This document shows, in pieces, positions 38,001-43,929 of a stretch of DNA of 64,000 nucleotides (positions within the stretch are counted from its first letter, which is position 1; every line of letters starts with the position of its first letter). The translations under genes and the position numbers were made by a program. The DNA lies in contig JACTAT010000265.1 in NCBI GenBank assembly GCA_014526335.1, positions 91,901 to 155,900 of the forward strand, written 5' to 3'. The stretch is from Chrysaora quinquecirrha. Its lineage: Eukaryota; Cnidaria; Scyphozoa; Semaeostomeae; Pelagiidae. The notes under the pieces are model-generated. The model made no database searches. It had not been told where the DNA came from and worked only from the letters and a program-made list of their open reading frames with translations.

Positions 38001-41000
38001 TCATTATACTAGACGTGCCGCCCAAATGGGTAACTTTTTCAGCGCCAATTTCCCTACATATGGGTTGATTTTTCGTAAAGAATCTCTACACATGGATAGT
38101 AAAATATATTAAAAATTAAGACGTGATATGCTTTGAAAAGCCTGATAAAAAGTGCGTTTTAGTTTTCAGCGCAAATGCCTTTTCGCCGCATTTAGAGTTG
38201 CCTCGGGTGTTAAATTGGGTTCAAATATATGCGATATTCTTACAAATGGGTAAAAAATTTCGTTGTATTTTCTATACATGGGTACCACGAGAAACAGAAT
38301 TTATGGGTAGACATGGGTGGGTTCGAAAAAACTCTAGTCATTTGAACAATGAAGTACCCCCCCCCGGGGGATTGGTGTTGAAAACGCAATACCGTTCCAG
38401 CTTCACTTTTCTGATTGGTGCATTTCGACCCGCATCTGGGTATAAATTCCGGCTTAGTCAACTTTTTCGCTCTTTTTCTGACGTTCATACTCTGAGGAGT
38501 GTCAGACGAAAAAACTCTTAAAGTCTGTCCAAAGATGTTTCCGCTCTTTCTCCCACTTTTGCAATCAAATTTTGTACATTGAGTTTTGATCGTACGATTT
38601 CTTCTTTAGCATTCCTGGTGGCGTCGATATATTTTCACGTATCCTTTAGAACTGCAAAAGTATTTGATGAATTAAAACTGCAATTTTTTACCAAGACTTT
38701 ACCGTACACAAGATGTAATAGGTCTAACTTGAGCACCAAGAAATATTTGATTTTCTGCAATTTTTTATCTCCAAGGTTGGGAAAGCTCTTGCCCCCTCCC
38801 TTTTCCTCTTACGTTTCCCACTGTAAGGTTTTTTTAAATTATGCGAAAATCATATTCCATTGTTTAGACATTTATGCGATTATTTGCTTTTCAAAGACTA
38901 CTTAGGCCATAAGATAATTTTTGTATTTTGCACCCGGTTTGAGCAGGATCACCCCCAATGCGAACCACTACCCTTATCTAAGAAGAAAGTCACTTAAACG
39001 CCTGGAAATAATTTCTCTTTTTGGTATTTCATTCATTAAGACCGCATGAAATGTCCTTGACTTGTTATAAGGTATTCATCCACCTTCAAAAGTTTTGCAT
39101 TATTTCAATGCACCTGCCGACTGCACCGAAGAACAGCTTCGAGAGGTAATTGTTTAAAATTGAAGTTTCCAATACAACCATCATTGTTTTATCAATTCAT
39201 CGTATTAAGAGCTATGCAAGCTGCATTATCTACATCACTGGCATAGCCAATATCGCGGGAGTCGCGGGGAGCAGTTGCCGCGTCCCCGAAGGCGCAAGTC
39301 ATTGCCAATATTGATTCTGTATGTGGCCTAATTTTGACGTGAAGATTTCATTTTCAATTATTTATACAGGGTTAAATACATTAAGTTATTAAGCAACTGG
39401 TTTTCAATGTGCCCTGTGAAAACGAAACTACCCTAATTTACAGTAATAAACCCTATTATAAATCGTCTTAAGTTCTAAAATATCCTATATACACTCTTTT
39501 TTTTCATAAGAACAATTTTATAAGAACACGAGCCTGGATTTTGCCCAGATTTTAAGAACAAATTAAGAACAAGCTGAGGCTGGCATTTTCAAAAGCCCTA
39601 AGCATATCTGCTAAATATGTAAGTAAAACAGTCAGACTGAACGTAAAAAGCAAGCAAACAAAGAAATAAACAAGAATGCTGCATTTTCACACAAACCTAG
39701 TTCCATCCCAGACATTCATTGAAAAATATAGATATCTAAGTAGCCAAGGAATTAAGAACAGATTAAGAACATTTCAGGCTCAAAAACGGCAAAAATTTAA
39801 GACCAGCCAGCTTCGATCAAAACTTCCTGGTTCTTATAAAAGAAAAGAGTGTAAGAAAGAAAAACAAGAACAAAGACAAAAAGAGAGTGACTCTATAAAG
39901 TCGAACGTATGTATCAGCCGTTGACGTTGAAGATGTCGTAATATTTGTGTATTTCTGAGTACTCTTGAATTTTTTCGTGAATGCCGCCCCAGATTTTCTC
40001 TTCCCGCGCCCTTTGTTCCCTTCCAGTGTTGGACCAGTGATCAGACCTATGGCCACGCCACTCCCTCCCTGTACTACTTCCACTAATGCCAAGTTTTCAT
40101 TTTTCTAGGTCTTTAAAGCTGTTGGGGCAGAAATCCCCCAAAAGCAAGCCACATTTTCGAAAGGTGAGCAAAGTTATGTTTCACAGTTGTGTTTGTTGCC
40201 TTTTCGCTGCCTAGAGGGAAGCTTAGTGTAGCGGTTAGCACTTGCACTAGCACTGCAAGTGGTTAGCACTAGCATAGTGGTTGCGTAGTGGTTAGAACTA
40301 GCACTTGTTTTTAGGTCTGCGGATGAAATCCAGGCCATGGAGCACAAATAATAAGATGTAAAATCTTGCTCTCTGTGACTCGGATGATCACGTAAATTGG
40401 CGGGCCCATTTCAAAATTAATTGTGACGTTAGGGAACAACTGAGGACGTTAAAGGCCGTCGCTGACTGCTGAATGAATGAGGCCTCAAAATTAACCACAC
40501 CAGCCAGCAGTAGTAATTGGGGCACGTGGTTCAGAGAAGACACCAACTGGGACAGTAATCCTACTGTTTTGCTTGGTCTATAGGGAAAATAATAAGCCAC
40601 TTGTAGCCGTATTTTGATTATTGATAGATGTTTTCAGTACATCGTTTTTAAAGTGTTTTTATTTCTCTTTCAGCAACACGCGCTATTGATCCAGCAATAA
40701 CGGGTAAGTCAGCATGAATTAGCTACATACGTTTCTAATAAACCAGACAGAATAATAAACTACACAATATAAAAAGTGTGCCGAGAAGGTTGCACTGGAG
40801 GGGGCATACTTGAGTCGGGCTTGAAGCATTGGACTATATCTTGTATTTTTGCCAGTCAGGAAGGATGTTATAAACATAAGCCGAGCTATGGATAAGAAAA
40901 TCTCAACATTAAAACATGAAATCAATAGAACACAAAAGGCTGAATTATCCAACACTTTATATAATGCATTTCTTCGATCAAGTGCCCTCCCTCGAACTAG

Positions 41001-42486
41001 CACCCCCTTTGGATTGAGCTGCCCACCAGGCTGGTCCCAGAGACCCCTTCAATAGTGAATGTGCAAGCTCTTGATGGGAGGAATCAAGAGAACCCATTTT
41101 ACTGGTTGCTGCAAAACTTTACTTTACAAGTTTCAAGTAATGGCTCCTCATAAGCCCTCTAGACGCCCTAGACTCGAGGACATACATTAGCCAAATTTTG
41201 CATTCGTCAGAGATAACAACCTTGGGCAAGTTTTTACCACAAATGTGCCTCCCTTTTCCCAGGTGTATAAATTGGTACCTTGTCGATGGTTATAAGCGCT
41301 GTGTGTGGTTGCGCCCTGCTGTATGCTATATGCGTCTATACCGGCTGTAAAGTGTAAAGGCAACTGAGAAGCCTTAGGCTACCAGTAGACTTAAAAACGG
41401 CAATTTTGGCTATTATTGGGTAGGCCATGATAACGAGCGCCAACTGAGTTTCACTAACTACTTTCTTGGCTATACCTCAACAATAATTCTGTTCTTTTTC
41501 TCCTGCTAGCTGGTCAGCTGAAGTCATCATCCGGCCTACTTGAATTCAGCTCCGTTCCCACTGCCGTAGAAGCACTTATACTTGCCAATCATTTCACAAT
41601 GCACAGAGAAGGTATGAAGTCATTAACTCTTGCCTGTTTGTAATTTGTTGCAACTGCAACGAGACTTTAATGATGCAATATAGAGACGTCGTTAATTGAG
41701 ATTCCACTGAAGATGATTGATAGTTATCGAAATTGCGAGAAACAGCGGAATAATCTCTGAGATGCGGATCAAAATGCACCAGTCAGAAAGTGAAGCGAAT
41801 TGGCATTGTGTTTTAAGCTAAGGCTAAACTAGGAGACTTGTCGCGCGCAACACTGTATTTGGTGTGTCTCCCAAGGTGGCTAAACATGCGAGTGACGAGC
41901 GAGCAACATGTCCCCGAGTCATTTGCATGTCGCGGAGACAAAAAATGTTTCTGTTGTCTCCAAGCAACATTTGCGTGTCTCTTGCTACCAATTTTATCGC
42001 GCGCTACAAGGTTTCCGAGGTGGCTAAACTTGGAGACACCGAGGGGACATCAGTTGCCGTGCCCGACATGTCTCCTAGTTTAGCCAGGCCTTTAAACACC
42101 AATCAGCTTGCGGGAGACAGCGGAAGACCACTAGAATTAATTGAAGAAACCAAGTGAGAAGACGAACTCTGTCTACTGTCTACACAGAACCGGCCTTGGA
42201 TTCAAATACAGTATTATCCCACGAATAAGAAACTCATTATTGTAAGAAAAGGCTGCTTGGTTCCTATAAATAAATGTACTACATCAAATGTGCGTATATT
42301 GTGCCATCTGATAAGCTGCAGTTTCTTATAAGTCAGCTTCTTGGTGATGGGGAAATACTATATCCTCATTTTTCAAAATACTTTGCTAGTTGAAGCAGTC
42401 TTCCTCACAATTTTATTTTCTTTTTAGGAGGTGGAGCTTTCACTCTCAAACTGGCTTTCTCTCCAAGCAGCACAATCAACAGCTGA
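15870..42486 (+). CDS. HNRNPL: hnRNP L-type RNA-binding protein, four RRMs (21 coding exons)
   Basis: The spliced frame is 1983 nt (660 aa plus stop) using one copy of the duplicated exons 8-9; every intron phase agrees. hnRNP L proteins are nuclear, bind CA-rich RNA and act in splicing choice, RNA stability and polyadenylation. Layout: Ser-rich N-terminus (1-126), RRM1 (about 127-203, with MPKLRQALVEFE), RRM2 (220-297, with VQRIVIFHKNGLQAL and IYAGCCTLKIDFSK), Ser/Asn-rich linker (305-433), RRM3 (439-515, with AMVYGVN and NLFCLYGNV), then RNNRF and RRM4 (560-655, with KVLHYFNAP, SSSGLLEF and FTLKLAFS). It is longer than human HNRNPL (589 aa), mainly in the N-terminus and linker. HNRNPLL, or the fly homolog smooth, cannot be separated from it without a tree. 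Two introns are U12-type, and exons 8-9 are tandemly duplicated. Confidence 0.93.
16222..18175. other. Intron 1, first part: nothing recognised
   Basis: AT-rich intronic sequence. Short open frames only, none with splice-consistent homology. Confidence 0.4.
18176..18571. mobile_element. CCCGGGGGTACTTC TIR element, copy 1
   Basis: 396 bp beginning CCCGGGGGTACTTCC and ending TTAAGTACCCCCGGG, inverted copies of each other. About 80% like the copy at 37977-38369 along its whole length (GACGTG(T/C)CGCCCAAATGGG and ACATATGGGTTGATT shared). The flanking direct repeat is only approximate (TCGAGT and TCGAAT). Confidence 0.85.
19085..19545. mobile_element. Long-TIR foldback element (GGTCTGGGTCGGCGC)
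   Basis: Left arm GGTCTGGGTCGGCGCGACC, AAAATGGTAGA, GGGAATCCTCTC, GCAGTCGTTTCAGGAGAG. The right arm carries the complements in reverse order, ending ACCGACCCAGATCTC. The arms are over 100 bp each. A truncated relative lies at 10575-10840. The target duplication is unclear. Confidence 0.75.
19546..20984. other. Intron 1, last part
   Basis: Holds a GC-rich tract (GGGGGCCCCC and CCCGGGAGGG near 19730-19760) of unknown origin and a possible cassette exon at 20490-20561 (see findings). Otherwise it is AT-rich intron. Confidence 0.35.
20985..21096 (+). CDS. HNRNPL: hnRNP L-type coding exon 2 (RRM1 start)
   Basis: Residues 118-154; SRVVHCRAVADG and ETDLVSAMRQFGKI form beta1 and helix 1 of RRM1. 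Acceptor TTTTTGTAG, donor GTAAGC, phase 2 at the end. Confidence 0.92.
21199..21400 (-). repeat. 28-bp minisatellite, small block in intron 2
   Basis: Units of CATCTTCATTTCATAC(C/G)GT and (A/G)TTCATTAG, the reverse complement of the 11.7-13.4 kb unit. The block resumes after the element at 21401-21743 (CATTTCATGCAACATTCATCAGCATCTTC), so that element inserted into it. Confidence 0.8.
21401..21743 (+). mobile_element. TAAGCAAC-type foldback element (TA target), copy 1
   Basis: Starts TACACTTTTTTTAATAAGC and ends GCTTATTACGAAAAAGTGTA, flanked by TA. The interior repeats TAAGCAACT with GAGGGCT. It interrupts the 28-bp minisatellite. Related copies: 22163-22415 and 23849-24244. Confidence 0.85.
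21964..22588. mobile_element. TAAGGAAC-type foldback element interrupted by another element
   Basis: Outer ends are TACACGTTTTTTTTATAAGG and CCTTATAAAAAAAACGTGTA, a near-perfect inverted repeat closing on TA. The middle (22163-22415) is a TAAGCAAC-type element with its own ends, so this is a nested insertion. Confidence 0.8.
22163..22415 (-). mobile_element. TAAGCAAC-type foldback element, copy 2 (nested)
   Basis: Starts TACACTTTTTTCAATAAGC and ends with GCTTATT, an A-run and GAGTGTA, in the reverse orientation of copy 1. It lies inside the TAAGGAAC-type element. Confidence 0.8.
23563..23844. mobile_element. AAACATTG foldback element, copy 2
   Basis: Left end CCCTTGGCCAAACGATCAAA, right end TTTGATTATTTGGCCAGGGC, inverted copies. 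The interior alternates AAAACATT and CTTGACAAGC. It directly abuts the next element at 23849. Confidence 0.75.
23849..24244 (+). mobile_element. TAAGCAAC-type foldback element, copy 3
   Basis: Starts TACACTCTTTTTTTAATAAG and ends GTTGCTTATT, an A-run and AAAGTGTA. Collinear with copy 1 for most of its length (AACTGACCTTAACATTAAGC shared). Confidence 0.85.
24245..25003. other. Intron 2, last part: nothing recognised
   Basis: Mostly AT-rich intron with a direct repeat of CATATTTGGAT near 24340-24425. No exon-like frame. Confidence 0.4.
25004..25052 (+). CDS. HNRNPL: hnRNP L-type coding exon 3 (RRM1 RNP1-like)
   Basis: Residues 155-171, ALTLMPKLRQALVEFE, matching the RRM1 strand that in vertebrates reads MPKKRQALVEFE. 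Acceptor GTTTTAG, donor GTATAT, phase 0. Confidence 0.93.
25573..25611 (+). CDS. HNRNPL: hnRNP L-type coding exon 4
   Basis: A 39-nt exon, residues 172-184 (STEESSACIQHAK), helix 2 of RRM1. Acceptor TTTACAG, donor GTAAGC, phase 0 both sides, so skipping it would keep the frame. Confidence 0.9.
25941..26008 (+). CDS. HNRNPL: hnRNP L-type coding exon 5 (RRM1 end)
   Basis: Residues 185-206, with GRQMYVNFSKSQEIN, the last strand of RRM1 and the conserved S-x-S/Q-I tail. Acceptor CTGCAG, donor GTAAAA, phase 2. Confidence 0.93.
26204..27070 (+). repeat. 24-bp minisatellite in hnRNP L intron 5
   Basis: About 35 units of GTGTGAAAGTTAAACATATN with AGAG. Units ending ATTAGAG and ATGAGAG often alternate, giving a 48-bp higher-order period at 26.29-26.58 kb. 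The 24-bp length keeps both strands open (GVKVKHIR repeats on +, FNFHTSNM repeats on -). Not coding. Confidence 0.93.
27273..27363 (+). CDS. HNRNPL: hnRNP L-type coding exon 6 (RRM2 start)
   Basis: Residues 207-237, with TNVLLFTIINAIHPINV, matching the vertebrate VLLFTILNPIYSI strand-helix. Acceptor CTTTCAG, donor GTAAGT, phase 0. Confidence 0.93.
27856..27941 (+). CDS. HNRNPL: hnRNP L-type coding exon 7, ends at a U12 donor
   Basis: Residues 238-265 (KKICSAYAEVQRIVIFHKNG and LQALA). Acceptor TTTTTCAG. There is no usable GT donor in frame after this; the next bases are ATATCCTTT, the U12-type donor. Phase 2, completing Glu266 with exon 8. Confidence 0.92.
27942..27950 (+). promoter_or_regulatory. 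U12-type 5' splice site (ATATCCTTT)
   Basis: Exact match to the AT-AC class U12 donor consensus. It pairs with the branch site TTCCTTGAC at 29770-29778, or its duplicate at 31243-31251. Confidence 0.9.
27990..28315. repeat. AAACATTG foldback repeat, copy 3
   Basis: Left end CCTTAGCCAAACAATCAAAC, right end GCCTGATTGTTTAGTTATGG. The interior carries AAACATTGCTTGTCAAA and its complement. It lies inside U12 intron 7. Confidence 0.65.
28316..28987. other. Intron 7, between repeats: nothing recognised
   Basis: Unique-looking intronic sequence up to the start of the tandem duplication. Confidence 0.4.
29150..29655 (+). repeat. TTAG tetranucleotide microsatellite, copy 1
   Basis: About 500 bp of (TTAG)n with interruptions (TTGATTAGCTAG, ACTTAGTAAG). 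Duplicated with the 1.47-kb unit at 30617-31125. Confidence 0.95.
29770..29788 (+). promoter_or_regulatory. U12 branch site and 3' splice site, copy 1
   Basis: TTCCTTGAC at 29770-29778 matches the U12 branch consensus. The frame and protein alignment put the splice after CCAA (29788), 11 nt from the branch A, within the tight U12 range. The intron would be AT-AA. An AC end at 29798 is 21 nt away and would delete three residues of RRM2. Confidence 0.8.
29789..29885 (+). CDS. HNRNPL: hnRNP L-type coding exon 8, copy 1 (RRM2 end)
   Basis: Residues 266-298: EFATAEEAQATRKALN, then IYAGCCTLKIDFSK, matching vertebrate IYSGCCTLKIEYAK. The first codon is completed by GA from exon 7. Donor GTACTT, phase 0. 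An identical coding copy is at 31262-31358. Confidence 0.92.
30079..30148 (+). CDS. HNRNPL: hnRNP L-type coding exon 9, copy 1
   Basis: Residues 299-321, with TGRLNVHANTSETYDVEI, matching vertebrate PTRLNVFKNDQDTWDYT. Acceptor CTTTTCAG, donor GTAAGT. 70 nt, phase 1 at the end. An identical copy is at 31552-31621. Confidence 0.92.
31262..31358 (+). CDS. HNRNPL: hnRNP L-type exon 8, duplicate copy 2
   Basis: Same 97 nt as 29789-29885, with its own U12 branch site (31243-31251) and AA-ending acceptor. It can only be reached from the exon 7 U12 donor, not from the U2 donor of exon 9 copy 1. Confidence 0.85.
31552..31621 (+). CDS. HNRNPL: hnRNP L-type exon 9, duplicate copy 2
   Basis: Same 70 nt as 30079-30148, U2 acceptor and donor. 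Using both exon 9 copies in one RNA would add 70 nt and shift the frame, a likely target of nonsense-mediated decay. Confidence 0.85.
32041..32181 (+). CDS. HNRNPL: hnRNP L-type coding exon 10 (Ser-rich linker)
   Basis: Residues 322-368, FLTGERESGLLSERSS and then a Ser/Tyr/Asn-rich run. The codon TAT is shared with exon 9. Acceptor TTTCTTTCAG, donor GTGAAC, phase 1. The linker separates RRM2 from RRM3, as in the family. Confidence 0.9.
32215..33690. mobile_element. 1.48-kb hAT-like TIR element with 8-bp target duplication
   Basis: Ends CGAGGGGCAAATCACTTC and GAAGTGATTTGCCCCTCG, a perfect 18-bp inverted repeat. Flanked by the 8-bp direct repeat GTTTATGT (32207-32214 and 33691-33698). Sub-terminal arrays of AAAGTCCG-type repeats lie at both ends in opposite orientation (32230-32360 and 33570-33660). 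No transposase is seen. Inside are a 12-bp palindrome TGCGCATGCGCA (33036-33047) and a CRE in ATTATGACGTCATAAT (33213-33228). It sits 33 bp after the exon 10 donor. Confidence 0.93.
33740..33860 (+). repeat. GATGAT microsatellite
   Basis: Imperfect GAT/ATG triplets, like the 14.1-14.76 kb tract. Confidence 0.85.
33861..35792. other. Intron 10, last part
   Basis: Contains one end of a foldback element related to the TAAG families (TTTCTTATAAAAAAATGAGTGTA, 34408-34432, with TTAAGAAAC words from 34328), a (GTT)n tract at 34984-35013 and a C-run at 35130-35140. No exon-like frame was seen. Confidence 0.4.
35793..35834 (+). CDS. HNRNPL: hnRNP L-type coding exon 11
   Basis: A 42-nt exon, residues 369-382 (ADIIAKALAKQGSS). 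Acceptor TTATTTTTAG, donor GTAAGT, same phase both sides, so it could be skipped without a frameshift. There is no clear counterpart in vertebrate hnRNP L; the call rests on splice sites and phase. Confidence 0.75.
36216..36368 (+). CDS. HNRNPL: hnRNP L-type coding exon 12 (linker)
   Basis: Residues 383-433, Ser/Asn/Gln-rich, with SILSESSLLNGLTDQQSPTS. Acceptor TTGTTCTAG, donor GTGAGA, phase 1. 153 nt, also frame-neutral if skipped. Confidence 0.85.
36540..36985 (+). repeat. CT-rich minisatellite (TTTATTAAGCC) in intron 12
   Basis: Degenerate units of about 18-20 bp, CTCTTTATTAAGCCC with length changes. The 72-aa frame here (36544-36762) is repeat-derived. Confidence 0.85.
37047..37150 (+). 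CDS. HNRNPL: hnRNP L-type coding exon 13 (RRM3 start)
   Basis: Residues 434-468: CVAMVYGVNTDRMNCDRLF, then NLFCLYGNVVK, almost the vertebrate hnRNP L text (LMVYGLNPDKMNCDRVFNIF). This is the clearest family marker in the gene. Acceptor TTTCAG, donor GTAGGT, phase 0. Confidence 0.96.
37253..37374 (+). CDS. HNRNPL: hnRNP L-type coding exon 14 (RRM3)
   Basis: Residues 469-508: VKVLTNKMGAAMIQYTDK, then AIRNLNNLTLFANKFQL, the RNP1-like strand, helix 2 and last strand of RRM3. Acceptor TTTTTGTAG, donor GTAAGT, phase 2. Confidence 0.95.
37430..37625 (+). repeat. CTTGA/CTTGG pentanucleotide microsatellite in intron 14
   Basis: TTGACTTGACTTGG and (CTTGG)n units, imperfect. Related in style to, but not the same as, the 3.1-kb CTGAC tract. 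Confidence 0.9.
37761..37868 (+). CDS. HNRNPL: hnRNP L-type coding exon 15
   Basis: Residues 509-544, FSKHPFIADASQISRLPDG, ending FADSRNNRFK. The SRNNRF motif is conserved in hnRNP L between RRM3 and RRM4. Acceptor TATTTTAG, donor GTAAGT, phase 2. Confidence 0.94.
37977..38369. mobile_element. CCCGGGGGTACTTC TIR element, copy 2, with 8-bp target duplication
   Basis: 393 bp between direct repeats GATTGGTG (37969-37976 and 38370-38377). Ends CCCGGGGAGGGGTACTTCC and GAAGTACCCCCCCCCGGGG. The duplicated site lies in the CCAAT/TATA-like repeat, so this is a nested insertion. The 8-bp duplication suggests the hAT group. No transposase. Confidence 0.9.
38370..38590 (+). repeat. CCAAT/TATA/hairpin dispersed repeat, copy 3
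   Basis: Second GATTGGTGCATTTCGA at 38414, GGTATAAATTCCGG at 38439-38452, hairpin ACTCTGAGGAGT at 38490-38501, CAGACGAAAAAAC after it. Its 5' part (37945-37976) is cut off by the TIR element. Confidence 0.65.
38610..38638 (+). CDS. HNRNPL: hnRNP L-type coding exon 16 (29-nt microexon)
   Basis: Residues 545-554: Tyr (split codon), then IPGGVDIFS and the first base of Arg555. Acceptor TTCTTTAG (U2), followed by the U12 donor GTATCCTTT. Without it exons 15 and 17 do not share a frame; with it the spacing from RNNRF to RRM4 equals that in vertebrate hnRNP L. Confidence 0.85.
38639..38647 (+). promoter_or_regulatory. U12-type 5' splice site (GTATCCTTT)
   Basis: Exact match to the GT-AG class U12 donor consensus, directly after the 29-nt exon. 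Confidence 0.88.
39054..39071 (+). promoter_or_regulatory. U12 branch site and AG acceptor
   Basis: TCCTTGAC (39054-39061) matches the U12 branch consensus. The branch A (39060) is 11 nt before the AG-ended intron (39071), and there is no polypyrimidine tract, as expected for U12 introns. Confidence 0.85.
39072..39145 (+). CDS. HNRNPL: hnRNP L-type coding exon 17 (RRM4 start)
   Basis: Residues 555-579: RIHPPSKVLHYFNAP, then TEEQLRE, matching vertebrate QHPSNVLHFFNAP. Donor GTAATT, phase 0. Confidence 0.95.
39490..39853 (+). mobile_element. TAAGAAC-type foldback element, copy 2
   Basis: Starts TACACTC, a T-run, CATAAG and ends CTTATAAAAGAAAAGAGTGTA, TA-flanked. Reverse orientation of the copy at 10166-10526. 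Confidence 0.82.
40109..40163 (+). CDS. HNRNPL: hnRNP L-type coding exon 18 (RRM4)
   Basis: Residues 580-597, VFKAVGAEIPQKQATFSK. Acceptor TTTTTCTAG, donor GTGAGC, phase 1. Confidence 0.88.
40208..40360 (+). repeat. Possible SINE-like repeat (GTAGCGGTTAGCAC)
   Basis: A-box-like TTAGTGTAGCGGTTAGCAC, followed by short direct repeats of GTGGTTAG and CACTAGCA and a weak B-box-like GGATGAAATCC. The likeness to tRNA-derived SINE heads is modest. Confidence 0.35.
40674..40703 (+). CDS. HNRNPL: hnRNP L-type coding exon 19 (30 nt)
   Basis: Residues 598-607, ATRAIDPAIT. Acceptor CTTTCAG, donor GTAAGT, frame-neutral. Corresponds to the variable loop before SSSGLLEF. Confidence 0.8.
41510..41611 (+). 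CDS. HNRNPL: hnRNP L-type coding exon 20 (RRM4)
   Basis: Residues 608-641: QLKSSSGLLEFSSVPTAVEA, then LILANHFTMHRE, matching vertebrate SSSGLLEWESKSDALETLGFL. Acceptor CTGCTAG, donor GTATGA, phase 1. Confidence 0.95.
41817..42091. mobile_element. TTAA-flanked TIR element (CTAAACTAGGAGACA), copy 1
   Basis: 275 bp between TTAA at 41813-41816 and 42092-42095. Ends GGCTAAACTAGGAGAC and TCTCCTAGTTTAGCCAGGCC are inverted copies. TTAA targets are typical of piggyBac-like elements. A second copy is at 46119-46393. Confidence 0.85.
42428..42486 (+). CDS. HNRNPL: hnRNP L-type last coding exon
   Basis: Residues 642-660, GGGAFTLKLAFSPSSTINS, stop TGA. Matches the vertebrate C-terminus PYTLKLCFSTAQ. Acceptor TTTTTAG. 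The 3' UTR is AT-rich; no certain poly(A) signal was picked. Confidence 0.94.
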
Positions 42487-42902
42487 AAAACGAAAACAAA
42501 GGCAGCATCAAGTCACGTGATTTTACCACTTGCTCGTCCAGGTTTGATTTCATGATAGATAAGATTTTTCATTCACGCGCGAGCACTATATTTTTACCAC
42601 GAAAATATCATCATTTTAATTCATATATACTCAAAATAGAGTATTTTTTTATCTTTTAATTTTCACTGGCATAATGTTTGGAAAAGCACTACTTTTCCTT
42701 TTAAATTTTGCATATTTTATCAATGTTTTTTCATATTTTTAATTTCTCATTCTCAATTAGGAATCTTTTAACCCGCCATCAAATTTTTATCAATTTTACT
42801 CCAGCAAAGAATTAGATAACAATTTTCAATGAATACATTATTCCCCATATCTCCCATGTTATTCTTAAATTTTAAACTTCCCTGATTCAAAAGTTAATAC
42901 GT

Positions 42903-43430
42903 AGGCCCTCGAACCAAACAATATAACATTGTTTATCAAACATTTGAGATTTGACTGTCAAACAAAATTTTTACTGTTTGGCCACGTCGCAAAACATTCC
43001 TTGTCAAACATTTTTTGCTTGCTTGGAGCAAAAATCTGTTTGATTTTTCTAAAACATTGCTCAGCAAAGTAATGTTTTGTGACGTAGTCAAACTTCCGAT
43101 TTTCAAAGGCCCTGGGCAAACGATCAAATATTGTTTGTCAAACACCCTCCTCTTCGTAAACAGTTTAGAAATTTGTATTTGAAATTTGTTTGCAAAGCGA
43201 AATGCTTGACCGTTTGGCCAGGTCACGCTTCATTGCTCCTCAAACATTAAAATTCCTGCAATGTTTGTGACGTAGCGAAATGGCAAAACGTTGCTTTGCC
43301 CTGGCAAAATGAGTGATCATTATGTTGGTCAAACAACTTGACGCAAGCAAAAAATGTTTGATTGTCAAACATTGTTTGTAAAGCGAATCCCAAATGTTTA
43401 ACCAATAATGTTTGATTGTTTGGCCACGAA
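42903..43430. repeat. AAACATTG foldback repeat, copy 4 (nested pair)
   Basis: Outer ends GGCCCTCGAACCAAACAATA and AATGTTTGATTGTTTGGCCA. A second pair inside (CCCTGGGCAAACGATCAAAT near 43107, GACCGTTTGGCCAGG near 43207) suggests one copy within another. Confidence 0.65.
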
Positions 43431-43929
43431 CTTAGAAGTACAATGTCGAGGACGTTTAAAATGAGAGCCACGCCTGTTTACCACTCAAAAAGGGCGAAAC
43501 ACAAGCTATTTTAATACTTCCATAGGCGGATTTTATTCACCATTCACTCTATCATTTCATCCCGCATATTTTGCTCACAATCATTATTTTTCTGAATATT
43601 TCTTAAATTTCATAATATTTGATTATTACACAACATCACAATTGTCTACTTTATAAATTTACTAATAATTGGGAATGCAAAAAATCGTTGTTGTTCCTCT
43701 ACAATGCACATTTGTTGATTAAATCAATGAACTACTACTATTTTTTAAAAATTAGTTTTGTTCCTTTTTCGTTGCTTTTTATAGCTGCAAAGATCAACAG
43801 CTAAGGTTGCCAAGCCCGCCCCCAGAGGCACAGATTGTAGGGGGGCTGAGTTCGTTAGAAAAATATTGATTAACATCCCTCGAACCGAAATTTTTCTTTC
43901 GCATGCTCATGTTGGTGACACCCCTCCCC

